Notes: generated by a model not told the origin, from the sequence alone. DNA of 64,000 nucleotides from Intestinimonas massiliensis (ex Afouda et al. 2020) (GCF_900626285.1 NZ_LR131147.1:2239704-2303703), one strand, 5' to 3'. Numbered from the stretch's first letter, positions 32,015 through 41,129 are shown. A program made the numbers and translations.

Positions 32015-33667
32015 TCAGCGGGTGCTCTCAACGGCACTCCACACATTATAGCCCGACGAAGCGGGGATATTGCCGATCCGCCACAGAGACACTCCGGTGA
32101 TGCCGAACATCCGGGCCAGCTGGAGCTTGTCCAGCACGCTCTGTTCGTTCTCGTACCACACCTTGTACAGACTGCCGTCCTCGGTGGTGTACAGGGCGTA
32201 GGGGTTGCGGTATTTGTCGGAATAGGTCACCACCGTGTCCGGCTGGTTCAGCCGGGCGGTGAGGGTGGACAGGGCCGGATGGTAGATGGTGGTCTCCAGC
32301 AGGCGGCCGTCCGCATCCACGTGGAATCCTGCGGTGCCGAAGGAGATGGCCAGGGCCACCTTGCTCACGTCCTGCACCCCGGTGTCCTTGTCGGTGATGT
32401 CCCGCAGGGCCTCATACACGCTGGCGAAGGGGGTGACGGGGGAGTTGGTGTTGGCGGTGCCCACATAGGAGCCGGGCACGGAAGTCCACTGATAGTCGTG
32501 AGCCATCAGGATCACCTTGTCGCACACCTCACCCAGGCCCCGGTAGTCAAAGCCGGTGTACCAGGTATCCGGCTGGACGCAGACGTACAGGCTCTTGCTG
32601 GCGGGCAGGGCGTCCCGCAGTTCCTCCATAAAGGTAACATAATTCTTTTTTATGGTATCTCCCTTCAACGCCTCAAAGTCGATGGTCAGGCCGCTGTAGT
32701 CGGCGGAGGCCGCCACCAGGGCGGAGATGGCCTGGGACCGGGCCTGAGCCGAGCCGGTGACTGCCGCCACGGTGGAGGTGGCGGTGCCGTCGGCCAGGGT
32801 GATGCTGTCGGCGGCGGAGGCGTAGACGTTCAGGTTGTAGGGCACCTGATTGCTCTCAAAGTAAGAGGTAGCGGGGGTCACGTCGTTGGGCTTGATCCAC
32901 TCGTTTCCATTGGCGGAGGTGGAGTTGAGGGTGGGGCCGTCCGCGCCGTACTCCATCCTTGCCCAGCCTACGCTGACGGCGTCCATATCGGCGGTCAGGT
33001 TGATCTGGGAGTAGGAGGAGAAGGCGTAGAAGCCGTGGAGCCATTCCGTCTTGGAGGTGTACCGCTCATATACCCGCACCAGCATGGCGGCCGCCTCCTC
33101 CCGGGTGGCGGAGTGGGTGGGCAGGAACTTCAGAGAGCCGTTGGGGCCGGCCACCCCGTTGATCATGCCGATGTCGTAGGCGATGGCAATGTAGCCCTGA
33201 TTGCGGCTCACGTCGTCAAAGGGGAGGGAGAGGGAGGACAGGTCCTGGGCCAGGGTGTCGTACCCCAGGGCCCGCACCAGCATGATGGCCATCTCCTCCC
33301 GGCTGATGTAGTCCTCCGGCCGGAAGGCGCCCGAGGGGTCCATCACGTCGTGGGCCCGGGCGGTCTCCACGGCGGAGTAATACCAGGCGGAGGAGGGACA
33401 GTCGATGTACGAGGGGCTGGCGGGGGACACCATGTCCCAGCCGAACATGCGGCACAGCACCGTGACGAACTGGCTGCGGGTGATCTCATCCCCGATGCCG
33501 AAGGTGCCGTCGGGATAGCCCTGGATCAGGCCGTAGTCCGCAGCCTGCTCCACCACCTCCTGGGCCCAGTGACCCTGGGCGTCGGAAAAGGCGGCACGGG
33601 CGGAAAGGGGGGCGGCGGATACCACCAGCAGGGCGGCCAGCGCCCCGGTGCAGATTCGTTTGAGCAT
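32015..33667 (-). CDS. SLH-anchored GH18-type glycosidase-like protein
   Basis: A 550-residue secreted protein. A signal peptide (MLKRICTGALAALLVVSAAP) is followed by three SLH repeats between about residues 26 and 205 (DAQGHWAQEVVEQAADYGLI; FRPEDYISREEMAIMLVRAL; FLPTHSATREEAAAMLVRVY). A TIM-barrel of the spore-cortex YaaH/SleL-like GH18 type covers about 210-545. The catalytic motif is SGLTIDFEAL near residue 343, which keeps the terminal Asp and Glu of DxxDxDxE; downstream are LILMAHDYQW-like and GVSLWRIG blocks. It should act on peptidoglycan or a related glycan outside the cell. The upstream SLH part would hold it in the wall. Confidence 0.85.
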   Translation of the reverse strand: MLKRICTGALAALLVVSAAPLSARAAFSDAQGHWAQEVVEQAADYGLIQGYPDGTFGIGDEITRSQFVTVLCRMFGWDMVSPASPSYIDCPSSAWYYSAVETARAHDVMDPSGAFRPEDYISREEMAIMLVRALGYDTLAQDLSSLSLPFDDVSRNQGYIAIAYDIGMINGVAGPNGSLKFLPTHSATREEAAAMLVRVYERYTSKTEWLHGFYAFSSYSQINLTADMDAVSVGWARMEYGADGPTLNSTSANGNEWIKPNDVTPATSYFESNQVPYNLNVYASAADSITLADGTATSTVAAVTGSAQARSQAISALVAASADYSGLTIDFEALKGDTIKKNYVTFMEELRDALPASKSLYVCVQPDTWYTGFDYRGLGEVCDKVILMAHDYQWTSVPGSYVGTANTNSPVTPFASVYEALRDITDKDTGVQDVSKVALAISFGTAGFHVDADGRLLETTIYHPALSTLTARLNQPDTVVTYSDKYRNPYALYTTEDGSLYKVWYENEQSVLDKLQLARMFGITGVSLWRIGNIPASSGYNVWSAVESTR

Positions 33668-33850
33668 AGATAAAGACCTCCTTTATCAAAAGGAACAGGA
33701 AATACACCTGCATTGTACCAAATTCCCAGCCAAAGTACAAATGGAAAAGCGTCTCCCTTTTTGTGGAAAATGAGACGGCAAGCCGGATTCTTTCCACAAA
33801 ATTTCTAAAAACGGATGACGAATCAAAGGTTTTTTGATAGAATATAGTCG

Positions 33851-33880
33851 TTGCAGGAGCCTTACCCATTGGGATACAAT
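33851..33880 (+). promoter_or_regulatory. Candidate promoter of xpt
   Basis: TTGCAG (33851-33856), 18-bp spacer, TACAAT (33875-33880), giving a leader of about 25 nt. An alternative -10 (TAGAAT) lies near 33838. No guanine-riboswitch signature is visible upstream. Confidence 0.55.
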
Positions 33881-33911
33881 AGAAGTAAATTTTCTTGAAG
33901 GAGAAGAAGAT

Positions 33912-34487
33912 ATGAAGCAGCTGGAGGATCGTATTCGCGCTGACGGTAAGATCCGCGAGGGCGGCGTACTGAAGGTGGACAGCTTTCTGAACCATCAGAT
34001 GGATGTCAAACTGTTTCAGGATATGGGCAGGGAGTTTCTGCGCTTGTTTGGGGACTGCGGAGTGACCAAGATTTTGACCATCGAGGCATCGGGGATCGGG
34101 ATCGCGTGTGTTGCTGCGCAGTTTTTTGATTGCCCGGTGATCTTTGCCAAGAAGAACAAGACCAAGAACATCGCCGGCGACGTATACACCTCCAAGGTGG
34201 AATCCTTCACCCACGGCAAGGTATATGACATCATCGTGTCCAAGGAATTCCTTCATCCCGAGGACCGGGTGCTTATTATTGACGACTTCCTGGCCAACGG
34301 CAGCGCCCTCCAGGGCCTGATCAAGCTGGTGCGGGACGCGGGCGCCACCCTGGTGGGCGCCGGCATCGCCGTGGAGAAGGCCTTCCAGCCCGGCGGCGAC
34401 CTGATCCGGGGCATGGGGGTAAGAGTGGAATCTCTTGCAAGAGTAAAGAGTATGAGTGTAGAGGGCGGCGTGGAGTTCTGCGACTGA
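33912..34487 (+). CDS. xpt: Xanthine phosphoribosyltransferase
   Basis: Salvages xanthine (and possibly guanine) with PRPP to give XMP. The 191-residue protein has the family N-terminus (KQLEDRIRADGKIREGGVLK), SFLNHQMDV near 28, the base-recognition stretch IEASGIGIACVAA near 60, FAKKNKTKN near 80 and the PRPP-binding loop VLIIDDFLANGSALQG near 127. The ATG at 33912 follows GAAGGAG. It precedes the nucleoside-binding lipoprotein genes, which links purine salvage to uptake. A structured, unassigned leader lies between xpt and the lipoprotein gene. Confidence 0.95.
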   Translation: MKQLEDRIRADGKIREGGVLKVDSFLNHQMDVKLFQDMGREFLRLFGDCGVTKILTIEASGIGIACVAAQFFDCPVIFAKKNKTKNIAGDVYTSKVESFTHGKVYDIIVSKEFLHPEDRVLIIDDFLANGSALQGLIKLVRDAGATLVGAGIAVEKAFQPGGDLIRGMGVRVESLARVKSMSVEGGVEFCD

Positions 34488-34510
34488 GCTCCATCCGCAA
34501 GTTGACAAAG

Positions 34511-34623
34511 CGAGACCGGCTGCCGCAGACGGAGCGCAATGCTCCGTGATGAGCGGATGATGAAGGCAAATGCGCCCTATGGCGCCCGTCTGGGAGCGGG
34601 GGAAACCCTGTGAAAGGCAGCCG
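34511..34623 (+). ncRNA. Structured leader RNA of unknown class between xpt and the first BMP lipoprotein
   Basis: About 110 nt that fold into nested helices. The outer P1 is CGGCTGCC/GGCAGCCG (34517-34524 with 34616-34623, 8 bp). P2 inside it is CAGACGG/CCGTCTG (34526-34532 with 34586-34592, 7 bp). Two hairpins follow inside P2, one AGC-GCAAT-GCT (34533-34543) and one GCGCC-CTAT-GGCGC (34572-34585). The strand returning to P1 holds GGGGGAAACCC and TGTGAAA. A competing hairpin CGGAGC/GCTCCG (34530-34546) would disrupt P2. The pattern resembles a riboswitch aptamer, but it is not one of the purine classes I know. Confidence 0.5.
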
Positions 34624-34677
34624 TTTGGAATAGAGGGACCTTACTGTAACATCAACATGATACAAGGAGGAACTGAA

Positions 34678-35904
34678 ATGAAGAAAAGACTGCTTGCAAT
34701 GCTCCTGGCGGGCGCCATGATTTTTGGCCTGGCTGCCTGCGGCAGCACCGAGGAGACCGCTGAGAGCCCCGCCGGTGAGAACACTCCCGCCGGCACCCAG
34801 GAGACCGGCGAGGCCAAGACCGTCAAGGTGGGCATGATCTGCATCGGCGACGAGAACGACCAGGGCTACACCTACAACTTCATCCGCGGCATGGAGGATG
34901 CCAAGGCCAAGCTGTCCGAGATGGGCATCGAGACCGGCGAATGGGTGGTCAAGTACAATGTGGGCGAGGATTCCACCTGTGAGGACGCCAACATTGAGCT
35001 GGCCGACGCCGGCTGCGACATTATTTTCAACACCTCTTACGGCTTTGAGGACTACATGCTGAAGGTAGCTCCCGACTACCCCAACATCCAGTTCGTGGGC
35101 TGCACCAACCAGCAGTCCGCCGTGGATGACCTGGACAACACCCACAACGCCTTTGCCAACATCTACGAGGGCCGCTACCTGGCCGGCGTGGTGGGCGGCA
35201 TGAAGCTGCAGCAGATGATCGACGAGGGCACCATCACCGCGGACCAGGCCGTCATCGGCTACGTGGGCGCTTACCCCTACGCCGAGGTGATCTCCGGCTT
35301 TACCGCCTTCTACCTGGGCGCCAAGAGCGTGTGCCCCAGCGCCACCATGAAGGTCAAGTACGTCAACTCCTGGTCCGACGCCACTGAGGAGGCCAACGCC
35401 GCCAAGGCTCTGTGCGACGAGGGCTGCGTGCTCATCTCCCAGCACTCCGACAACACCACCCCCGCCACCGCTGCCCAGGAGGCCGGTGCGTTCCACTGCG
35501 GCTACAACAACGACATGACCGGCGTGGCTCCCGACGCCTCCCTGATCTCCACCCGCATTGACTGGTCCGTGTACATGACCTACGCCATCTCCGCTCTGGC
35601 CAACGGCGAGAACTTCGATCAGGACTGGACCGACAACATGGCCGACGGCGCTGTGGTGCTCACCCAGCTGAACGAGGCCATTGCCGCCCCCGGCACCCAG
35701 GAGGCCATTGATAAGGCCGAGGCCGACCTGGCCGGCGGCATGCACGTCTTTGCCGGCCCCCTGTCCGGCCACGACCACTGGGATACCACCAAGACCTGGA
35801 GCATCGGCGAGGGCGAGTACTTCGCCGAGTCCGACCTGAGCCAGGATGGCGGCCTGTCCGCCCCTCAGTTCGCCTGGATCATCGACGGCATTACTGAGGA
35901 ATAA
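34678..35904 (+). CDS. BMP-family nucleoside-binding lipoprotein (1)
   Basis: Extracytoplasmic substrate-binding protein of an ABC importer, 408 residues. The signal peptide ends in the lipobox LAAC (Cys at about residue 21), followed by an acidic, Thr/Pro-rich linker. The Bmp/PnrA-like domain carries NDQGYTYNFIRGME near 59, GFEDYMLKVAPDYPNIQFVG near 122 and the YLAGVVGG block near 165, typical of purine-nucleoside binders. It follows xpt and the structured leader, and precedes a close paralog. The ATG follows AAGGAGG. Ligand identity, for example guanosine or xanthosine against adenosine, is not resolved. Confidence 0.9.
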   Translation: MKKRLLAMLLAGAMIFGLAACGSTEETAESPAGENTPAGTQETGEAKTVKVGMICIGDENDQGYTYNFIRGMEDAKAKLSEMGIETGEWVVKYNVGEDSTCEDANIELADAGCDIIFNTSYGFEDYMLKVAPDYPNIQFVGCTNQQSAVDDLDNTHNAFANIYEGRYLAGVVGGMKLQQMIDEGTITADQAVIGYVGAYPYAEVISGFTAFYLGAKSVCPSATMKVKYVNSWSDATEEANAAKALCDEGCVLISQHSDNTTPATAAQEAGAFHCGYNNDMTGVAPDASLISTRIDWSVYMTYAISALANGENFDQDWTDNMADGAVVLTQLNEAIAAPGTQEAIDKAEADLAGGMHVFAGPLSGHDHWDTTKTWSIGEGEYFAESDLSQDGGLSAPQFAWIIDGITEE

Positions 35905-36004
35905 ATCATCACCCCAAGCAATCACCCCAAGCACACCGGGAGGAGGGCCTGCGGCTCTCCTCCCGCTCCCTGCGTATAGAGAAAGTGAGAAAGAGGAGAT
36001 TCCA

Positions 36005-37228
36005 ATGAACAAGAAGCTGCTGAGCCTGCTGCTGGCGGGCGCCATGACCCTGAGCCTGGCCGCCTGCGGCAGCAGCGGAGACACCACCGAGAGCCCCGCC
36101 GCCGGCGAGACCACCCCCGCCCAGACCGAGAGCGGCGCCCCCGAGGGCACCACCGTCAAGGTGGGTCTGATCTGCAACGGCGACGAGAACGACCAGGGCT
36201 ACACCTACAACTTCATCCAGTCCAAAGACAAGGCCACTGAGGCCCTGGCCGCCGAGGGCATCACTGTGGAGTGGGTCACCAAGTTCAACATCGGTGAGGA
36301 CTCCACCGCCGAGGATGCCAATATCGAGCTGGCCGACGCCGGCTGCCAGCTGATCATCAACAACTCCTACGGCCTGGAGGACTACATGCTGAAGGTGGCC
36401 CCCGACTACCCCAATGTGCAGTTTGTCTCCTGCACCAACCAGCAGTCTGCCGTGGATGACCTGGACAACACCCACAACGCCTTTGCCAAGCTGCACCAGG
36501 GCAGCTATGTCTGCGGCGTGGCCGCCGGCATGAAGCTGAATCAGCTCATCCAGGAGGGCACCCTCACCGAGGACAACGCCTATGTGGGCTATGTCTCCTC
36601 CTTCCCCTATCCCGAGCCCCTGTCCATGCTGACCTCCTTCTACCTGGGCGCCAAGAGCGTGTGCCCCACCGTAGGCGTGAAGGTCAAGTACATCAACTCC
36701 TGGGGCAACCTGACCGAGGAGGCCAACGCCGCCCAGGCCCTGTGCGATGAGGGCTGCAAGGTCATCACCAACTACACCGACGGCTCCGCCGCCGCCACCA
36801 CCGCCCAGTCCAACGGCGCCTACTATGTGGGCTACACCGCCGACGTCACCTCCGTGGCCCCCGAGGCTGCCATCATCTCCACCCGGGTGGACTGGTCCAT
36901 CTACATGGAGTACGCCATCCGCTGCATTGCCAACGGCGAGGAGATTGCCCAGGACTGGTCTGACGACATGGCCTCCGGCGCCGTGGTCATGACCACCCTG
37001 AACGAGGCTGTGGCCGCTCCCGGCACCGCCGACGCCATCGCCAAGGCCGAGGACGACCTGGCGGGCGGCATGTACGTCTTCACCGGCCCCCTGACCGGCA
37101 CCAACACCTTCGACGGCAGCGCGTGGAGCCTGGCCGAGGGCGAGCACTACGTGGAGTCCGACGTAGCCAGCGGCGGCCTGTCCGCGCCCCAGTTCTGCTG
37201 GGTCATCGACGGCATTACCGTGGAGTAA
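36005..37228 (+). CDS. BMP-family nucleoside-binding lipoprotein (2)
   Basis: Close paralog of the preceding protein, 407 residues, with its own lipobox (LSLAAC near residue 21) and the same domain blocks (NDQGYTYNFIQSKDK, GLEDYMLKVAPDYPNVQFVS, DWSIYMEYAI). The two align over their full length, with differences concentrated near the N-terminal linker and in the putative cleft (for example GCTNQQ against SCTNQQ contexts and the YPYAEVIS against FPYPEPLS stretch). This suggests a tandem duplication that may widen the ligand range of one transporter. It ends at a terminator; the ATPase gene has a separate promoter. Confidence 0.9.
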   Translation: MNKKLLSLLLAGAMTLSLAACGSSGDTTESPAAGETTPAQTESGAPEGTTVKVGLICNGDENDQGYTYNFIQSKDKATEALAAEGITVEWVTKFNIGEDSTAEDANIELADAGCQLIINNSYGLEDYMLKVAPDYPNVQFVSCTNQQSAVDDLDNTHNAFAKLHQGSYVCGVAAGMKLNQLIQEGTLTEDNAYVGYVSSFPYPEPLSMLTSFYLGAKSVCPTVGVKVKYINSWGNLTEEANAAQALCDEGCKVITNYTDGSAAATTAQSNGAYYVGYTADVTSVAPEAAIISTRVDWSIYMEYAIRCIANGEEIAQDWSDDMASGAVVMTTLNEAVAAPGTADAIAKAEDDLAGGMYVFTGPLTGTNTFDGSAWSLAEGEHYVESDVASGGLSAPQFCWVIDGITVE

Positions 37229-37252
37229 TTCCCGGCGCCTGCCTGTGGGTAA

Positions 37253-37284
37253 AGATGCCCGTCCGGAAGGACGGGCATTTTGCC
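37253..37284 (+). terminator. Terminator of the lipoprotein genes
   Basis: Stem ATGCCCGTCC paired with GGACGGGCAT (37255-37278), followed by TTTTGCC. The next 90 bp carry a second inverted repeat near GCCGGAACCGGC (37331-37342) and no gene. Confidence 0.75.
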
Positions 37285-37371
37285 TTGGGCGGGCCCCGCC
37301 CCGTTTTTCCCGGGAAAGGGGGGAGGGCCTGCCGGAACCGGCGGCTTTTTTCAGTATTTCTCCGGGGCCGA

Positions 37372-37400
37372 TTTACGCGGCAGAAAAAGTTTGATATAAT
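37372..37400 (+). promoter_or_regulatory. Sigma-A promoter of the nucleoside ABC transporter genes
   Basis: TTTACG (37372-37377), 17-bp spacer, TATAAT (37395-37400). Confidence 0.8.
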
Positions 37401-37451
37401 CCAAACCAGAGAGTGTGCAGAAGGTACGCGCGCAGCGCGCGCAGAGAAAGG

Positions 37452-39035
37452 ATGAGTGGCTTGGAACAGGTAAGCGCCATTCGGCTCCAGGGCATCACCA
37501 AGCGGTTCGGGCCGGTCGTGGCCAACGACAGCATCGACCTGGAGGTGGAGCGGGGTCAGATCCTCTCCCTGCTGGGGGAGAACGGCAGCGGCAAGACCAC
37601 GCTGATGAACATGATCTCCGGCATTTATTTCCCCGACGCCGGACAGATCTGGGTGGGCGGAAAGAAGGTCACCATCCGCTCCCCCAAGGACGCCTTTGAC
37701 CTGGGCATCGGCATGATCCACCAGCACTTCAAGCTGGTGGACGTGTTCACCGCTGCGGAGAACATCGTGCTGGGCCTGGACGAAAAGGGCAAGTTCGACA
37801 AGAAGGCGGTGGCCGCCAAGGTGCGGGAGATCAGCGCGCGCTACGGCTTCGACATCGACCCGGACAAGAAGATCTACGACATGTCGGTGTCGGAGAAGCA
37901 GACGGTGGAGATCGTCAAGGTGCTCTACCGGGGCGCCGACATCCTGATTCTGGATGAGCCCACCGCCGTGCTTACCCCTCAGGAGACCGACAAGCTGTTT
38001 GCCGTGCTGCGCAACATGAAGGCCGACGGCAAGGCCATCGTCATCATCACCCACAAGCTCCACGAGGTGATGGAGATCTCCGACAAGGTGGCGGTGCTCC
38101 GCAAGGGCAAGTACATCGGCACCGTCAACACCGCCGACACCAACCCCCAGAAGCTTACCGAGATGATGGTGGGCCGGGCGGTGAGCCTGAACATCGACCG
38201 CCCCGAGGCCAAGTACAAGGACCTGCGGCTGGAAGTGAAAGGCCTGACCTGCCGCAACCCCGAGGGGGTCAAGACCCTGGACGACGTGGGGTTCCAGGCC
38301 TTCGGCGGGGAGATCCTGGGCATCGCCGGCATCGCCGGCTCCGGCCAGAAGGAGCTGCTGGAATCCATCGCCGGACTCCAGCACACCGAGGGGGGCAGCG
38401 TGCTCTACTATCCCCCCCATCCCAAGAGTGAGATCGCCGGCCAGCATGTGCCGGTGGACCGGAACGGGGAGGAGCTGCTGGGCAAGACCCCCAGCCAGAT
38501 CCAGAAGATCGGGGTCAACCTGGCCTTCGTCCCCGAGGACCGGCTGGGCATGGGCCTGGTGGGCAGCATGGACATGGTGGACAATATGATGCTCAAGACC
38601 TACAAGAGCCACCGGGGCCCCATGGTGGACCGGAAGCCCCCCAAGGCGCTGGCCCAGCGGCTGATCCAGGAGCTGGAGATCGTCACCCCCGGGGTATCCA
38701 CCCCGGTGCGCCGCCTGTCCGGCGGCAACGTGCAGAAGGTGCTGGTGGGCCGGGAGATCGACTCCAACCCCACCGTGCTCATGACCGCCTACCCCGTCCG
38801 GGGCCTGGACATCAACTCCTCCTACACCATCTATCACCTGCTCAACCAGCAGAAGATGAAGGGTGTGGCCGTAGTGCTGGTGGGTGAGGACCTGGACGTG
38901 CTGCTGGAGCTGTGCGACCGGATCCTGGTGCTGTGCGGCGGCAAGGTGTCCGGCGTGGTGGACGCCCGTACCGCCACCAAGGAAGAAGTCGGCCTCTACA
39001 TGACCCACGTAGGCGGCGGAAAGGAGAAGGCGTGA
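37452..39035 (+). CDS. Nucleoside ABC transporter, tandem ATPase subunit (NupO/YufO-like)
   Basis: A 527-residue ATPase with two nucleotide-binding domains in one chain, as in simple-sugar and nucleoside importers. The first domain has Walker A GENGSGKTTL near residue 38 and Walker B LILDEPTAVL near 167. The second has a degenerate Walker A (GIAGSGQKELLE), signature LSGGNVQK near 420 and Walker B-like NPTVLMTAYPVRGLD. The weak second P-loop is typical of the family. The ATG at 37452 touches its AAAGG site; a TTG at 37461 is better spaced and is a plausible start. Its stop overlaps the first permease start (TGATG). Confidence 0.92.
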   Translation: MSGLEQVSAIRLQGITKRFGPVVANDSIDLEVERGQILSLLGENGSGKTTLMNMISGIYFPDAGQIWVGGKKVTIRSPKDAFDLGIGMIHQHFKLVDVFTAAENIVLGLDEKGKFDKKAVAAKVREISARYGFDIDPDKKIYDMSVSEKQTVEIVKVLYRGADILILDEPTAVLTPQETDKLFAVLRNMKADGKAIVIITHKLHEVMEISDKVAVLRKGKYIGTVNTADTNPQKLTEMMVGRAVSLNIDRPEAKYKDLRLEVKGLTCRNPEGVKTLDDVGFQAFGGEILGIAGIAGSGQKELLESIAGLQHTEGGSVLYYPPHPKSEIAGQHVPVDRNGEELLGKTPSQIQKIGVNLAFVPEDRLGMGLVGSMDMVDNMMLKTYKSHRGPMVDRKPPKALAQRLIQELEIVTPGVSTPVRRLSGGNVQKVLVGREIDSNPTVLMTAYPVRGLDINSSYTIYHLLNQQKMKGVAVVLVGEDLDVLLELCDRILVLCGGKVSGVVDARTATKEEVGLYMTHVGGGKEKA

Positions 39036-40147
39036 TGCATACATCGGAACATAAAACGCCCCTGGTCCGGCTGGCCAAGCGGGAGCATATGAATCCCGGG
39101 GCCCAGTGGGCCATCCGCATCGCCGCCATCCTGCTGGCTCTGGTGGTGGGCGGCCTGGTGATCTGGATCTCGGGCAGCAACCCCATCGCCGGCTACAAGA
39201 CCATCGTGGTGGGCTCCCTGGGCAAGACCAGCGCCTTCCGGCAGACGGTGAAGAACTTCATCCCCCTGCTGGGCACCGCCCTGGCCATTGCCCCCTGCTT
39301 CAAGATGCGCTTCTGGAACATCGGCGCCGAGGGTCAGATCACCGCCGGCGCCATGTGCGCCACCTACTTCGCCCTGTACTGGGCGGATAAGCTGCCCCAG
39401 GTGCCCCTGCTCATCGTCATGTTCGTGGCAGGCGCCATCGGCGGCGGCATCTGGGCCCTGATCCCCGCCTTCTTCAAGGCCAGGTGGGGCACCAACGAGA
39501 CCCTGTTCACTCTGATGATGAACTACATCGTCATCGGCTTCGTCAAATACCTCCAGGGCGGCCCCTGGGAGAAGATGCCCCGGGGCAGCCAGCAGATCGC
39601 CCAGTTCGACTCCAACGCCTGCCTGCCCAAGGTGGGCGGCGTGTACTGCGGCTGGATCATCGTGCTCATCCTGGTGGGCGTCATGTTCTGGTACATGAAG
39701 TACACCAAGCAGGGCTATGAGATCGCCGTGGTGGGCGAGAGCGAGAACACCGCCCGGTACGCCGGCATGAACGTGCCCTTCATCATCATGCGCACCATGT
39801 TCCTGTCCGGCGCCATCTCCGGCGTGGTGGGCTTCATGCTGGCCTCCGGCGCCAACAACACCCTGTACGACGGGGTGGCCGCCGGTGTGGGCTTTACCGC
39901 CATCACCGTGGCCTGGCTGGCCCAGCTCAATCCCTTCGCCATGGTGGGCATCTCCGCCATCCTGGCCATCCTGGAGAAGGGCGCCGACAGCCTCCAGACC
40001 GAGATGCAGGTGCCCGCCTCCATTTCCGACATCATTACCGGCGTGCTGCTCTTCTTCATGCTGGGCTGTGAATTCTTCATCAACTACCGCCTGATCTTTG
40101 CCGGCAGCGGCAAGAAGCAGGACAACAAAAAGGAGGTGGGGGCATGA
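39035..40147 (+). CDS. Nucleoside ABC transporter permease 1 (NupP/YufP-like)
   Basis: A 370-residue integral membrane protein with about eight to ten helices and the BPD_transp_2-type signature GISAILAILEKGADSLQ near residue 305. The conserved coupling segment FWNIGAEGQITAGAM near 90 matches nucleoside permeases. Its start overlaps the ATPase stop, and its end overlaps the next permease start by 4 bp, so the three genes are translationally coupled. It would pair with the second permease to form the pore. Confidence 0.92.
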   Translation: MHTSEHKTPLVRLAKREHMNPGAQWAIRIAAILLALVVGGLVIWISGSNPIAGYKTIVVGSLGKTSAFRQTVKNFIPLLGTALAIAPCFKMRFWNIGAEGQITAGAMCATYFALYWADKLPQVPLLIVMFVAGAIGGGIWALIPAFFKARWGTNETLFTLMMNYIVIGFVKYLQGGPWEKMPRGSQQIAQFDSNACLPKVGGVYCGWIIVLILVGVMFWYMKYTKQGYEIAVVGESENTARYAGMNVPFIIMRTMFLSGAISGVVGFMLASGANNTLYDGVAAGVGFTAITVAWLAQLNPFAMVGISAILAILEKGADSLQTEMQVPASISDIITGVLLFFMLGCEFFINYRLIFAGSGKKQDNKKEVGA

Positions 40148-41127
40148 GCTGGCTGATCGCACTGATCACCGCCGCCGTCGTCACCGGCGCGCCCCTGCTG
40201 TTCGGTACCGCCGGTGAGATCCTGTCCGAGAAGTCGGGCAACCTGAACCTGGGCGTGGAAGGCATGATGTTCATGGGCGGCGCCATCGGCCTGGGCGCGG
40301 CGTTCTACTATGAGAAGGCCGTGGGCACGGCGGTGTCCGGCCCCCTGGCGGTGGTGCTGGCCATCCTGGCCTCCTTCGCCGCCGGCGCGGTGGGCGCCCT
40401 CATCTACTCCTTCCTCACCATCACCCTCCGGGCCAACCAGAACGTCACCGGCCTGGCCCTGGCCATCTTCGGCACCGGCGTGGGCCAGTACGTCGGCGAG
40501 CTCATGCGGGTGAAGGAGGGCGGCTTCGTGGCCGTCAGCAACGAGCTGAAGGGCTACTTTCAGAATTCCCCCTTCCCCCAGGCCCTCCGGGATATCCCGG
40601 TGGTGGGGGAGCTGATCTTCGACTACAACATCTTTGTCTACCTGGGCGTGATCATGGCCGTCATTATGGGCCTCTACCTCAACCGCACCCGGTCCGGCCT
40701 CTACCTGCGGGCGGTGGGTGAATCCCCCGCCACAGCGGACGCCGCCGGCATCAACGTGGGCCGGTACAAGTACCTGGCCACCGTCATCGGCGGCGGCCTC
40801 TCCGCCGTGGGCGGCATGGTGTACATTATGACCACCGCCGGCTGCGTGTGGAACCACGAGGGCCTGTCCGGCGAGGGCTGGCTGGCCGTGGCGCTGGTTA
40901 TCTTCTGCCTGTGGAGCCCCTACCACGCCCTGTGGGGTTCGGTGCTCTTCGGCGGCCTGATGATCCTCTACCTCCGCCTGGTGCTCCCGTTTTTCCCCAC
41001 CCAGCTCTACAAGATCCTGCCCTATGTGGTCACCGTCATCGTGCTGATCCTGACCTCCATGCGCAACAACCGCGAGAAGCAGCCGCCTGCAAGCCTCGGT
41101 TTGGCCTACTTCAGAGAAGAGCGGTAA
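40144..41127 (+). CDS. Nucleoside ABC transporter permease 2 (NupQ/YufQ-like)
   Basis: A 327-residue membrane protein of the same permease family, with about eight to nine helices. The opening region contains GTAGEILSEKSGNLNLGVEG near residue 23, the strongly conserved start of these subunits, and AVGESPATADAAGINVGRYK near 190 is the cytoplasmic coupling loop. It starts four bases before the end of permease 1. A bidirectional terminator follows. With the ATPase and one or both BMP lipoproteins it should make a complete purine-nucleoside importer. Confidence 0.92.
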   Translation: MSWLIALITAAVVTGAPLLFGTAGEILSEKSGNLNLGVEGMMFMGGAIGLGAAFYYEKAVGTAVSGPLAVVLAILASFAAGAVGALIYSFLTITLRANQNVTGLALAIFGTGVGQYVGELMRVKEGGFVAVSNELKGYFQNSPFPQALRDIPVVGELIFDYNIFVYLGVIMAVIMGLYLNRTRSGLYLRAVGESPATADAAGINVGRYKYLATVIGGGLSAVGGMVYIMTTAGCVWNHEGLSGEGWLAVALVIFCLWSPYHALWGSVLFGGLMILYLRLVLPFFPTQLYKILPYVVTVIVLILTSMRNNREKQPPASLGLAYFREER

Positions 41128-41129
41128 CA

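Noticed and set aside
33668..33911. Guanine riboswitch upstream of xpt
   Set aside because: Xpt genes often have one, but the conserved loop and junction bases of the purine aptamer are absent and the leader from the best promoter is only about 25 nt.
34488..34677. Cobalamin-type riboswitch
   Set aside because: GGGGGAAACCC and TGTGAAA recall part of that class, but the B12 box and the GCC-ACTG stretch are missing, so the RNA is left unclassified.
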